A stretch of 64,000 nt of DNA from NCBI RefSeq assembly GCF_900155885.1, contig NZ_FTMB01000001.1, positions 930,001 through 994,000 on the forward strand, given 5' to 3'. The translations under genes were made by a program, and so were the position numbers. Shown here one piece after another: positions 46,142 through 54,608 of this stretch (positions are counted from its first letter, which is position 1; every line of letters starts with the position of its first letter). The stretch comes from Rhizobium sp. RU20A. Lineage in GTDB: Bacteria; Pseudomonadota; Alphaproteobacteria; Rhizobiales; Rhizobiaceae. Below the pieces are notes generated by a model. The model made no database searches, was not told the DNA's origin, and saw nothing but the letters and a program-made list of their open reading frames with translations.

Positions 46142-46761
46142 GGCGCTCTCCCGATCGCTGCGACCATGGCTGAAAAGGCGGAATCAATACATGAACACGC
46201 CGAATCAAGGTGCGAACAGACCGGCACAGCCGCCTGTTTCGACTCGACAAAATCGAAGAGGGACGCGTCGCTCTTCGACGCAATACCCCAGGCCAGCGCC
46301 GCCGTCGCGCGGCTCGACTTGCGTTTGGCGGCCACGAGATCCCCACCGGGACCTGCCGCCGCCAGCGCGGCCGATTCGGCGACGCCGTGACATCCGACAA
46401 GGCGGAAGACAACCTCCGACGGCGTTGCCAGACGCGGCGTCTCGCGCTCGAGGCGGGCGGCATCGAAGACGAGCAGCGGCACGCCGAAATGCGCAGCGGC
46501 AGCGTGCATCGCCGGTTCGCCGGCACGGCCGTCGATCGTGGCGATGGCGCTAATGGATGATGAACTCGACGACGACACCATGGACGTCGTTGCCAGAAGC
46601 GTCTCGGCCAAAGCGATCAGTTCGGCTGCCGACGTGCCGCATTCACAACCGAGCCCGAGAATGAGACGTTCTTCGAAAAGGGAGGCGGCGGAGGGCACAC
46701 CCGAAACGTCACCGTCAAACAGAAGACGCGACGCGGAGAAAGCGGCAGAATGTGCGGACAT
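46138..46761 (-). CDS. cobE: Cobalamin biosynthesis protein CobE (CbiG C-terminal-like)
   Basis: A 207-residue protein with the CbiG-C/CobE fold: LGLGCECGTSAAELIAL, then ATIDGRAGEPAMHAAAAHFG, and VAAKRKSSRATAALA further on. CobE is needed for aerobic cobalamin synthesis; its exact role is not settled. Two oddities are a serine run (SMVSSSSSSISAI) where homologues have a short linker, and about 50 extra C-terminal residues with three Cys (PVCSHLDSACSCIDS). The ATG at 46761 has GGAGG. It is the first gene of the operon. Confidence 0.85.
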   Translation of the reverse strand: MSAHSAAFSASRLLFDGDVSGVPSAASLFEERLILGLGCECGTSAAELIALAETLLATTSMVSSSSSSSISAIATIDGRAGEPAMHAAAAHFGVPLLVFDAARLERETPRLATPSEVVFRLVGCHGVAESAALAAAGPGGDLVAAKRKSSRATAALAWGIASKSDASLFDFVESKQAAVPVCSHLDSACSCIDSAFSAMVAAIGRAP

Positions 46762-47201
46762 GAAGGCCTCCCTCAGACCCAAGCGAACCGCAGCGCCACC
46801 TATACCCGGCCAGACGGAAAGATCCGGCCTTGCACAACATGTTTCCCGACGGCTCGAAGGACGTCCCCGGTCTGGGTCGACGCGATCCCGAAAGCCGGCG
46901 TGTCCGTCGCATTGCGGACGCCGTCGTCTCAGTGTCACAGTTCTAGCCGAGCGCCGGGAACCGGTCAAACGCGTTTGCGCCATCGACCCTCCCGACCGCG
47001 CCAGTGCCGCAATCAGGACAGGCAAAATCGCCGGCCACCTTTGCCATTTGCCGCACAACCTGCCAGAAGCGACGGGCGCGCCATCGGCATGGTCGAGGTC
47101 GCGCCGCAGGCGCCGGGTCTTGTCCCGCGCCCACCGATCGAATGACCGGCACGCGCGCCGCACCCGAGCCGTGCCACAGCCAGCCGGAAAGCGCCTTCGC
47201 C
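46762..47201. other. Divergent promoter region between cobE and the TSUP gene
   Basis: The 440 bp hold no convincing gene. A 12-bp perfect palindrome CAAACGCGTTTG lies at 46966-46977. I searched for a cobalamin riboswitch ahead of cobE and did not find the conserved boxes that are clear ahead of cobP. Confidence 0.45.
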
Positions 47202-47987
47202 GTGCATGACCTTGCCATTCACCTGCTTGTCTTCCTGTTTATTGCTGCCTTCATCGCCGGCTTCATCGATTCCATCGCCGGCGGCGGCGGGATGATCACC
47301 CTGCCTGCCATGCTGATCGCCGGCATTCCGCCGCTGGAAGCACTCGGCACCAACAAGCTGCAATCGCTGTTCGGCTCCGGCTCCGCCAGCATGGCCTATG
47401 CGCGGCGCGGCCATGTGAACCTGCGCGAACAACTGCCCATGGCGGCGATCTCCGCGGGTGGCTCGGTCATCGGCGCCCTTCTGGCGACACAGGTGCCGGG
47501 CGACATGCTGCGCGCCGCGCTCCCGCTGCTCCTCATCGCCATCGCCCTTTATTTTGGCCTCAAGCCGCGCATCGGCGACGAGGATCGGGCCCGGCGAATC
47601 TCACCCTTTGCCTTCTCGCTGACGCTGGTGCCGCTGATCGGCTTCTATGATGGCGTCTTCGGGCCCGGCACCGGCTCCTTCTTCATGCTGGGCTTCGTGA
47701 CGCTTGCCGGATTCGGCATCCTGAAAGCCACCGCCCATACCAAGCTCCTGAACTTCGGCTCGAACGTCGGCGCCTTCGCCGTCTTCTCGCTCGCCGGCGT
47801 CGTGCTCTGGAAGGTCGGCATCATCATGGGCGTCGGCCAGTTTCTCGGCGCGCAGGTCGGCTCAAGGCTCGCCATGCGGATCGGATCGCGCATGATCAAG
47901 CCGCTGCTCGTCCTCTCCTCCATCGCGCTCGCCATCCGGCTTCTCGCCGACCCCGCCAATCCGCTGAGGCAATGGGCCGGCTTCTGA
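47202..47987 (+). CDS. TSUP (TauE/SafE) family permease
   Basis: A 261-residue membrane protein with the family motifs AGFIDSIAGGGGMITLPAMLIAG, ALGTNKLQSLFGSGSA, and the second repeat GFYDGVFGPGTGSFFMLGFV. Family members move sulfite, sulfonates or other small anions, and some are linked to metal handling. The GTG at 47202 is chosen because it begins the first helix; an ATG at 47142 is possible. It lies between the cobE operon and cobO on the opposite strand. A link to cobalt or cobalamin is conceivable but unproven. Confidence 0.85.
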   Translation: MHDLAIHLLVFLFIAAFIAGFIDSIAGGGGMITLPAMLIAGIPPLEALGTNKLQSLFGSGSASMAYARRGHVNLREQLPMAAISAGGSVIGALLATQVPGDMLRAALPLLLIAIALYFGLKPRIGDEDRARRISPFAFSLTLVPLIGFYDGVFGPGTGSFFMLGFVTLAGFGILKATAHTKLLNFGSNVGAFAVFSLAGVVLWKVGIIMGVGQFLGAQVGSRLAMRIGSRMIKPLLVLSSIALAIRLLADPANPLRQWAGF

Positions 47988-47994
47988 GGAAGAC

Positions 47995-48642
47995 TCAGTA
48001 TTCGACGCCGATCTGCGCCTTGATGCCGGAGCGGAACGGGTGCTTGACCAGTTCCATCTCGGTCACGAGATCGGCGATCTCGATCAGTTCGTCCTTGGCG
48101 TTGCGGCCCGTCAGCACGACATGGGTCATCGGCGGCTTCTCCTCCGTGAGGAAACGGACGACTTCGGCCACGGTGATATAGTCGTAGCGCAGCGCGATGT
48201 TGATCTCGTCGAGCAGCACCATGGAGTTGCGCTCGTCGCGGATCAGTTCCTTCGCCTTCTCCCAGGCCTTCTCGGCCATCGCGACATCGCGCGCCCGGTC
48301 CTGCGTTTCCCAGGTGAAGCCTTCGCCGAGCGTGTAGAACTGGCAGAGATTGGAAAAATGCGCCTCGATCAGGTCGCGCTCGCCCGTCTGCCAGGCACCC
48401 TTGATGAACTGCACGACCGCCGACGGCTTGCCATGGGCGATATGGCGGAAGATCATGCCGAAGCCTGCCGTGGACTTGCCCTTGCCCTTGCCGGTGTGGA
48501 CGATGATGAGACCCTTCTCGTCCTTCTTGGTCGCCATGATCTTCTCGCGCGCGACCTTCTTCTTCGCCATCTTCATGGCATGGCGCGCGCCGTCCTCGAC
48601 CTTTTCAACGCCCTCGACGGCTTCGGTCATTTCTTCGCTCAT
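47995..48642 (-). CDS. cobO: Cob(I)yrinic acid a,c-diamide adenosyltransferase
   Basis: A 215-residue CobA/CobO/BtuR-type adenosyltransferase. The P-loop is HTGKGKGKSTAGFGMIFRH, followed by VVQFIKGAWQTGERDLIE and VLLDEINIALRYDYI. It attaches the upper 5'-deoxyadenosyl ligand. The basic, Lys-rich N-terminus precedes the fold. The ATG at 48642 has GGGAG 7 nt upstream; the one at 48663 lies directly after the cobN stop and lacks a good site. It is the last gene of cobP-cobW-cobN-cobO. Confidence 0.95.
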   Translation of the reverse strand: MSEEMTEAVEGVEKVEDGARHAMKMAKKKVAREKIMATKKDEKGLIIVHTGKGKGKSTAGFGMIFRHIAHGKPSAVVQFIKGAWQTGERDLIEAHFSNLCQFYTLGEGFTWETQDRARDVAMAEKAWEKAKELIRDERNSMVLLDEINIALRYDYITVAEVVRFLTEEKPPMTHVVLTGRNAKDELIEIADLVTEMELVKHPFRSGIKAQIGVEY

Positions 48643-48664
48643 TTCTTCACTCCCGGAATGCATG

Positions 48665-51600
48665 TCATTCGGCCGCAACGGCCAGATTGTCGAGGTCAAA
48701 GCGCGCCGAATTGGAGCGCGGGGTCCAGTAGCCGCGATCCATCGCTTCGGTCAGGCGGTCGCGAATGTCGCGCAGGGCAGCTGCATTGCGCGCCTCCAGA
48801 AAGCCGCGCACGGCGTCATCGACGAGAAAGGCCTGATAGACCGCTTCGAAATGGTGGGACTGCACGGCGCCCGTCGTCGCGGCAAAGGCGAACATGTAGT
48901 CCACCGTCGCCGACATCTCGAAGGCGCCCTTGTATCCGTGGCGCATCACGCCCGCGATCCACTTCGGATTGACGACGCGGCCGCGCACGATGCGCCCCAC
49001 CTCTTCCTCCAGCGTGCGGATGACGGGCTTTTCCGGCCGTGAATGGTCGTTGTGGTAGAGCGTCGGTCGCGCGCCGGAGAGTTTTTCGACGGCCGCACTC
49101 ATGCCGCCCTCGAACTGATAATAATCGTCACTGTCGAGCAGGTCGTGCTCGCGATTGTCCTGATTCTGCACCACGGCCTGAACGCTTTCGAGCCGCGCCT
49201 CGAGAAGCCCGCGCGCCTCCGCGCCCTCCTCGCCCGCCCCATAGGCATAGGAGCCCCAGTCCAGATAGGCTTCGCCGAAATCCGCCCGCTCGCTCCAGCC
49301 CTTTGCATCGACCAGCGCCTGCAATCCCGCGCCATAGGCACCCGGCTTCGCGCCGAAGACACGATAGGAGGCCCGCCGCGCCGCATCCGCCGCCGCCATG
49401 CCGGCCGCGACCAGACGGGCTGTCTCGGCCCGCATCCGCGCCGCGATCCGGTTGTCCTCGTCATCCTCGTCGAGCGCACCGATGGCTCCAATCGCCCGAT
49501 CGAAAAGCGCGATCTGCTCCGGGAAGGCATCGCGGAAGAAGCCCGAGACGCGCAACGTGACATCGACGCGCGGCCGGCCGAGCAGGGCAAGCGGAATGAT
49601 CTCGTAGCCGGTGACGCGGCGCGAGCCCATGTCCCAGATGGGCTTCGCCCCAATCAGCGCCATGGCCTGTGCGATATCGTCGCCGCCGCTGCGCATATTG
49701 GCCGTGCCCCAGGCGCTGAGCCCGATCGAGGTCGGCCAGTCGCCGTGATCCTGAAGGTAGCGGCGGATGAGGAGTTCGGCCGATTTGCGCCCCAGTTCCC
49801 AGGCGGCCGGTGTCGGCACGGCGCGGCTGTCGACCGAGAAGAAGTTGCGCCCCGTCGGCAGCACGTCCGGCCGGCCGCGCGTCGGCGCGCCGGAGGGGCC
49901 GGGCGCCACGAAACGCCCGTCGAGCCCGGTGAGCAGGGCAGCGATTTCTGCCTTGCCGCACGCCTCGATGGAGGGGCGGATGGCGGCATCGATCTCGGAG
50001 AGCACAGCCCGCGTCGCGGTCCAGCCATCAGGGCACGGAACGGCGCCGGAAACGAACTGCGCCGCGAGAAGCTCGATGCGCTCGACCGTATCGCCATTGC
50101 TCCGCCATGGCGCGTCCGTGACATCGGCGACGAGCGCCGGACGCGGGCCGGCCCAGACGTCCGACGTCACGCAATCCAGCGGATCGAACCCGGCCCCCGC
50201 CGCGCCAAAGGCATCCGCCGCGATGGCGCGTTGCAGGCTCTGGTCCCCGCCTTCGCCAAGGCCGCGCGGCACGCGGGCGAGCGCCACGGTGAGGTCGGTC
50301 AGGAGCCGCCCTTCCGGCGCCACGCCGAAGACATGCAGCCCGTCGCGGATCTGCAATTCCTTCAAGTCGCAGAGATAGGCGTCGAGCTTTTCGAGCGCCT
50401 TGTCCTCCGGGTCGCGCTCGTCGATGCCGACATCGCGGTCGAGCCCGATGTCGCGCACGAGGTCGAGGATCTGCTTGGAGAGCAGCCGTAGGCGGCGCGG
50501 ATCGCCACCCGCTGCCTCGTAATACTCGTCCACCAGCGCCTCGAGGTTCTTCAGCGGACCGTAGCTTTCGGCCCGCGTCAATGGCGGCGTCAAGTGATCA
50601 ATGATAACGGCGCTGGTGCGGCGCTTGGCCTGCGTACCCTCGCCGGGATCGTTGACGATGAAGGGATAAAGATGCGGCACCGGCCCCAGCAGCGCCTCCG
50701 GCCAGCAGGCCTCAGACAACGCCAGCGCCTTGCCCGGAAGCCATTCCAGATTGCCGTGCTTGCCCATGTGGATGACCGCATCGGCCGAAAAGGAGCGGCG
50801 CAGGAAGGCGTAGAAGGCGAGATAGCCATGCGGCGGCACCAGATCCGGCGAATGGTAGCTTTCCTTGTGATCGACCGCATAGCCGCGCGCCGGCTGGATG
50901 CCGATCATCACATTGCCGAAACGCGACAGCGACAGCGCGAAACCGCCTTCCGTGAAGAAGGGATCAGCCTCCGGCGCGCCCCAGCGCTCCAACACTTGAT
51001 TCTGATTCTGAAGAGGAAGGCTTTTGAAGAAGGCCTTGTAATCGCTGAGCGAAATCCTCTCGCGGATCTCGCGCCCGTCGTGCGCGGCATTGGTCGGCCC
51101 GGCCATCAGATGCGCGATCAACGCCTCGCCGTCTGCGGGCACATCGCCCACCGCATAGCCTTCCGCCGCCATTGCCTGGAGCACCTCGACCGTGCCGGCC
51201 GGCGTGTCGAGTCCCACGCCATTGCCGAGCCGCCCATCGCGATTGGGATAATTCGCAAGGATGATCGCCACCCGCCGGTCAGCCGGCTGACGGTGCCGCA
51301 GCCGCGCCCAGGCGGCAGCCTGCGACGCCACGAAGGCGATGCGCCCTGTGTCCGGCTGGTGCCCGACGATGTTGGCCTCGACATCGGGATCGTGCACGGC
51401 TGCCGCCTTGAACGAAATCGCCCGCGTCAGCACGCGCCCATCCACCTCCGGCAGCGCGACATTCATGGCAAGGTCACGCGCCATCAGCCCCTGCGCCGAC
51501 GCCGTCCAGGCCTCGTGAGTCGAGCCGGACAGCACTGCCTGCAACACCGGCGCGCCCCGCGCCTCCAGCACGGTCGGCACGCGGTCGGCGCCCGGAGCGG

Positions 51601-52435
51601 ACACGGCAAAACCGGTCGCGTTGATCACGACATCGGGCACGTGGCGCGCGAAGATCGCATCCAGCGTCGCCACCGAGACCTGATCCTTGAGGCTGGAGAC
51701 GAAGACGGGCAGCACGCGCAGGCCTTCCGCCGCAAGCGCCGTAACGAGCGTCTCTATCGGCGCCGTCTCGCCACTCTGCACCAGCGCCCGGTAAAAGCAG
51801 ATCGCTGCCAGCGGCGCATCCGCCGGACGTGAGAGGGAGGCATCGAGCGCCGCCCATTCGTCGGTGCCGACGAGCCCCGTCCCCGGCCACCAGATGCCCG
51901 CCTTCATCAGCGGCCGCGCCGGCGCCGGCAGCGGCTCGCCCGCCATCAGCGCCTCGCAGGCAGCGAGCATGCCGACGGCATTGTCGACGCCGCCTTCGGT
52001 AAAATAGGCCCAGAGCTGCGCCCGCGCCTCGGCACTCACCGTCGAGAATGCATCGAGGCCAGGATCGGGCTTGTCGCAGCCGGGCAGCGCGGCGATCTGG
52101 AACCCGTACGTCACCGCCGCCGCATGCAGCGCTTCCAGCACGTAGTGGAAATAGCTGGCGCCGCCGAGCGGGCGGATGACGATCAGCTTCGCATGCCGCG
52201 CCGTGCGCTCCACATAGGTATCGACTGACATCGGATGCTTGAGCATGCCGAGGCTGGCGACGCGCAAACGCGGCACATCCGGCCGCGAGGCGCGCCACTG
52301 GCGGTGGGCGGCAGCCACCACGGACAGCTCCGTATCCGCTGCCGACAGGAACAGGATGTCGCCCGGCGACTGGCCGAGATCGATCGCCTCGTCCCCGTCA
52401 CTGATCGTCCCCTTTTGCGCCAGCAGCAGATGCAT
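48665..52435 (-). CDS. cobN: Cobaltochelatase subunit CobN
   Basis: The 1256-residue large subunit of the ATP-dependent aerobic cobaltochelatase, which inserts Co(II) into hydrogenobyrinic acid a,c-diamide with CobS and CobT (not in this window). The length is normal for the family. Diagnostic segments are HMGKHGNLEWLPGKALALSE, IVNDPGEGTQAKRRT, and YEIIPLALLGRPRVDVTLRV. The domain resembles the Mg-chelatase H subunit. The ATG at 52435 follows cobW by 12 nt. Confidence 0.97.
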   Translation of the reverse strand: MHLLLAQKGTISDGDEAIDLGQSPGDILFLSAADTELSVVAAAHRQWRASRPDVPRLRVASLGMLKHPMSVDTYVERTARHAKLIVIRPLGGASYFHYVLEALHAAAVTYGFQIAALPGCDKPDPGLDAFSTVSAEARAQLWAYFTEGGVDNAVGMLAACEALMAGEPLPAPARPLMKAGIWWPGTGLVGTDEWAALDASLSRPADAPLAAICFYRALVQSGETAPIETLVTALAAEGLRVLPVFVSSLKDQVSVATLDAIFARHVPDVVINATGFAVSAPGADRVPTVLEARGAPVLQAVLSGSTHEAWTASAQGLMARDLAMNVALPEVDGRVLTRAISFKAAAVHDPDVEANIVGHQPDTGRIAFVASQAAAWARLRHRQPADRRVAIILANYPNRDGRLGNGVGLDTPAGTVEVLQAMAAEGYAVGDVPADGEALIAHLMAGPTNAAHDGREIRERISLSDYKAFFKSLPLQNQNQVLERWGAPEADPFFTEGGFALSLSRFGNVMIGIQPARGYAVDHKESYHSPDLVPPHGYLAFYAFLRRSFSADAVIHMGKHGNLEWLPGKALALSEACWPEALLGPVPHLYPFIVNDPGEGTQAKRRTSAVIIDHLTPPLTRAESYGPLKNLEALVDEYYEAAGGDPRRLRLLSKQILDLVRDIGLDRDVGIDERDPEDKALEKLDAYLCDLKELQIRDGLHVFGVAPEGRLLTDLTVALARVPRGLGEGGDQSLQRAIAADAFGAAGAGFDPLDCVTSDVWAGPRPALVADVTDAPWRSNGDTVERIELLAAQFVSGAVPCPDGWTATRAVLSEIDAAIRPSIEACGKAEIAALLTGLDGRFVAPGPSGAPTRGRPDVLPTGRNFFSVDSRAVPTPAAWELGRKSAELLIRRYLQDHGDWPTSIGLSAWGTANMRSGGDDIAQAMALIGAKPIWDMGSRRVTGYEIIPLALLGRPRVDVTLRVSGFFRDAFPEQIALFDRAIGAIGALDEDDEDNRIAARMRAETARLVAAGMAAADAARRASYRVFGAKPGAYGAGLQALVDAKGWSERADFGEAYLDWGSYAYGAGEEGAEARGLLEARLESVQAVVQNQDNREHDLLDSDDYYQFEGGMSAAVEKLSGARPTLYHNDHSRPEKPVIRTLEEEVGRIVRGRVVNPKWIAGVMRHGYKGAFEMSATVDYMFAFAATTGAVQSHHFEAVYQAFLVDDAVRGFLEARNAAALRDIRDRLTEAMDRGYWTPRSNSARFDLDNLAVAAE

Positions 52436-52447
52436 CGTTTGCTACCC

Positions 52448-53512
52448 TCAGACCGCTGCGGCAATGGCAGCGCGCACCGCCGCTTCATCCATGTCGTGCA
52501 GGCCGATGACGACGAGACGGGTGCCGCGCGCCTCGCCGGCCGCCCAGGGACGGTCGAAATACTGGTCGATGCGCTGGCCGACACCCTGGATCAGGAGACG
52601 CATCGGCTTGCCCGGCACATCCGCAAAGCCCTTGAGGCGCAGCACGTCATGGGCGGCGATCACAGCCTTCAGCCGCGCGACGAAGGCATTGGGATCAGCG
52701 ATGGGGCCGAGTTCGATGATGAAGCTGTCGAATTCGTCGTGGTCGTGCTCTTCGCCGGCCTCGTGCTCCATCTCGTGATGGGACTTGCGGTTGGCGATGT
52801 CGCCTTCCGTGCCGACGCCGAGGCCGAGCAGGACGGAAGCGGCAACGTCGCCATTCTTCGCCTCGATCATCGCCGGCTTGCGGTGGGTGCGCGAGGCGAC
52901 TTCGGCGCGAACGGCGGCAACGCCATCGGCATCGATGAGGTCGGTCTTGTTGAGCACGATGAGGTCAGCCGCCGTCAGCTGGTCCTCGAAGAGCTCCTCG
53001 ATCGGGCTTTCATGGTCGAGAGTGTCGTCCTCGGCGCGCGCCGCATCCACCTTGTCGTGATCGTCGGCAAAGCGGCCGGCGGCAACGGCGGCACTATCCA
53101 CCACCGTCACCACGCCATCCACCGTCACCTGCGTGCGGATATCCGGCCAGTTGAAGGCAGCGACGAGCGGCTGCGGAAGCGCAAGACCCGAGGTCTCGAT
53201 GATGATGTGGTCCGGGCGGTTCTCGCGTTCCAGAAGCTTCGTCATGGTCGGGATGAAATCATCGGCCACCGTGCAGCAGATGCAGCCGTTGGTGAGCTCG
53301 ATGATGTCGTCTTCCGTGCAGGCCTCCGCGCCGCAGCCCTTCAGCACCTCTCCATCGACACCGAGATCGCCGAATTCGTTGATGATCAGCGCGATGCGCC
53401 GGCCGCCCGCGTTGGTCAGCAGGTTGCGGATCATCGTCGTCTTGCCGGCGCCGAGGAAGCCGGTAATGACGGTCGCCGGGATCTTGCCCTGATGCGTCGT
53501 TGTGGAAGCCAT
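52448..53512 (-). CDS. cobW: CobW, G3E-family GTPase metallochaperone
   Basis: A 354-residue P-loop GTPase. It has ITGFLGAGKTTMIRNLL, the CxCC metal site NGCICCTVADDF, NKTDLIDADG, and a His/Glu/Asp-rich stretch (HHEMEHEAGEEHDHDEF) that may bind metal. CobW is thought to deliver cobalt to the chelatase. The ATG at 53512 is preferred over a TTG at 53521. Its place between cobP and cobN supports a cobalt role and not a zinc role. Confidence 0.95.
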   Translation of the reverse strand: MASTTTHQGKIPATVITGFLGAGKTTMIRNLLTNAGGRRIALIINEFGDLGVDGEVLKGCGAEACTEDDIIELTNGCICCTVADDFIPTMTKLLERENRPDHIIIETSGLALPQPLVAAFNWPDIRTQVTVDGVVTVVDSAAVAAGRFADDHDKVDAARAEDDTLDHESPIEELFEDQLTAADLIVLNKTDLIDADGVAAVRAEVASRTHRKPAMIEAKNGDVAASVLLGLGVGTEGDIANRKSHHEMEHEAGEEHDHDEFDSFIIELGPIADPNAFVARLKAVIAAHDVLRLKGFADVPGKPMRLLIQGVGQRIDQYFDRPWAAGEARGTRLVVIGLHDMDEAAVRAAIAAAV

Positions 53513-53517
53513 GGTAG

Positions 53518-54051
53518 TCAACCTTTCATCCTGAGCGGCAGCCCTGCCGCCACGAAATAAACCTCTGAAGACGCAGCAGCCACCGCCTGATGCAGACGGC
53601 CGGCATGATCGCGGAAAGCCCGCGCCATGGCGTTTTCAGGAACGATGCCGAGACCCACCTCGTTGGAAACGAGAACGATCCGTGCCTTTGCCCGGGAGAG
53701 ATGGTCGACGAACCGTGCCGATTCGGCGGCGATATCGGCCGCTTCCATCATCAGATTGGTCAGCCAGAGCGTGAGGCAATCAACGAGGATGGCGGCGCCC
53801 GGCCCGTCCAGCCCTTCCAGTGCGCCGACAAGATCCATCGGCTCCTCGATCGTCTGCCAGGACGGGCCACGGCTCTCGCGATGGGCGGCGATGCGGGCGC
53901 GCATCTCGTCGTCCCAGGCCCGACCGGTGGCAATGTAAGTCTTTGCAAGGCCGCTCTCCACGACCAGCCGCTCCGCGAAGGAGGACTTGCCGGAGCGCGC
54001 GCCACCGAGAACGAAAATGGAGCCGGAAGAAGACGTCGTCACGCGCACCAC
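53518..54051 (-). CDS. cobP: Adenosylcobinamide kinase/guanylyltransferase
   Basis: A 177-residue CobP/CobU enzyme that phosphorylates adenosylcobinamide and adds GMP. The P-loop is [36 protein letters not shown] and [11 protein letters not shown] are family signatures. The start is uncertain: GTG codons at 54051, 54048 and 54042 are all possible and none has a strong ribosome site. It is the first gene after the cobalamin riboswitch and terminator, so B12 should shut off this operon. Confidence 0.94.
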   Translation of the reverse strand: MVRVTTSSSGSIFVLGGARSGKSSFAERLVVESGLAKTYIATGRAWDDEMRARIAAHRESRGPSWQTIEEPMDLVGALEGLDGPGAAILVDCLTLWLTNLMMEAADIAAESARFVDHLSRAKARIVLVSNEVGLGIVPENAMARAFRDHAGRLHQAVAAASSEVYFVAAGLPLRMKG

Positions 54052-54086
54052 CGGACGGCGGCCGCGGGCCTCAGGTCACGAGGGAC

Positions 54087-54121
54087 ACAAAAAATCGTTT
54101 TGGCGGGGACGGCGCCCCGCC
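54087..54121 (-). terminator. Intrinsic terminator between riboswitch and cobP
   Basis: GGCGGGG (54102-54108) and CCCCGCC (54115-54121) form a 7-bp GC stem with a 6-nt loop, followed on the minus strand by AAAACGATTTTTT. It lies about 80 nt after the riboswitch and 36 nt before cobP, where a B12-controlled terminator would be expected. Confidence 0.75.
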
Positions 54122-54201
54122 GGACAGTCTCGAGAGCCATGACAACCTCCGTGCTGGCCGAATGGGCGATGCAGCGCCCGACCGGGCTTTTCGCCCGTTG
54201 C

Positions 54202-54556
54202 GGATGGCAGGTCTCCTGGCTCGCGGGTCCCTTCGCCGCCGGCATCACACCGGCGCGAAAACGGGGTCGCCTCGCCTTCCCGGACCGGTCTTCGCATGAA
54301 AAGGCGGGCGATTCGTAGACACTAGAGGCGCCCCACCCCTGTTGATCATGCATGGTCCAGTGGCTTTTCCGGCCCGCTTCCGAAAACCCGCCTTGCACGC
54401 CATGCGCAAAGCCCCGGTCGACAGCAACGGTGCCGGACGGCGACCCCTGACCGCTCTACAGTCGCGGGGTCGGCTGCGATGAGGATGCCCGACATGGGTC
54501 CATCCCTTCGCATTCCCATTTACTCCCAAGCCGGCTGACCGGCCCGGGAACCATCC
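54202..54556 (-). ncRNA. Cobalamin riboswitch
   Basis: The conserved parts appear in the right order on the minus strand. The 5' arm GGATGG (54556-54551) pairs with the 3' arm CCATCC (54207-54202). Between them lie CCCGCGACTGTAGAGCGG (54468-54451), the B12 box GCCACTG (54364-54358), GGGAAGGCGAGG (54281-54270) and AGCCAGGAGACCTGCC (54221-54206). At about 355 nt it is longer than the usual 200 or so, owing to extended variable arms. It precedes cobP-cobW-cobN-cobO and starts 53 nt after the cobQ stop. Confidence 0.9.
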
Positions 54557-54608
54557 TGATCTGAGGAATAGATAGCTGCCGCTGAAAAGTCAAAGCCTGC
54601 CCGCGCCA

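Noticed and set aside
46762-47201. Second cobalamin riboswitch ahead of cobE
   Set aside because: No B12 box GCCACTG and no CCCGCAACTGT-type segment could be found on the minus strand.
49043-50491. Long plus-strand frame opposite cobN
   Set aside because: A shadow of the cobN coding sequence with no family resemblance.
54139-54318. Short plus-strand frame starting ATGACAACC
   Set aside because: It lies across the terminator-to-riboswitch region and has no coding character beyond GC bias.
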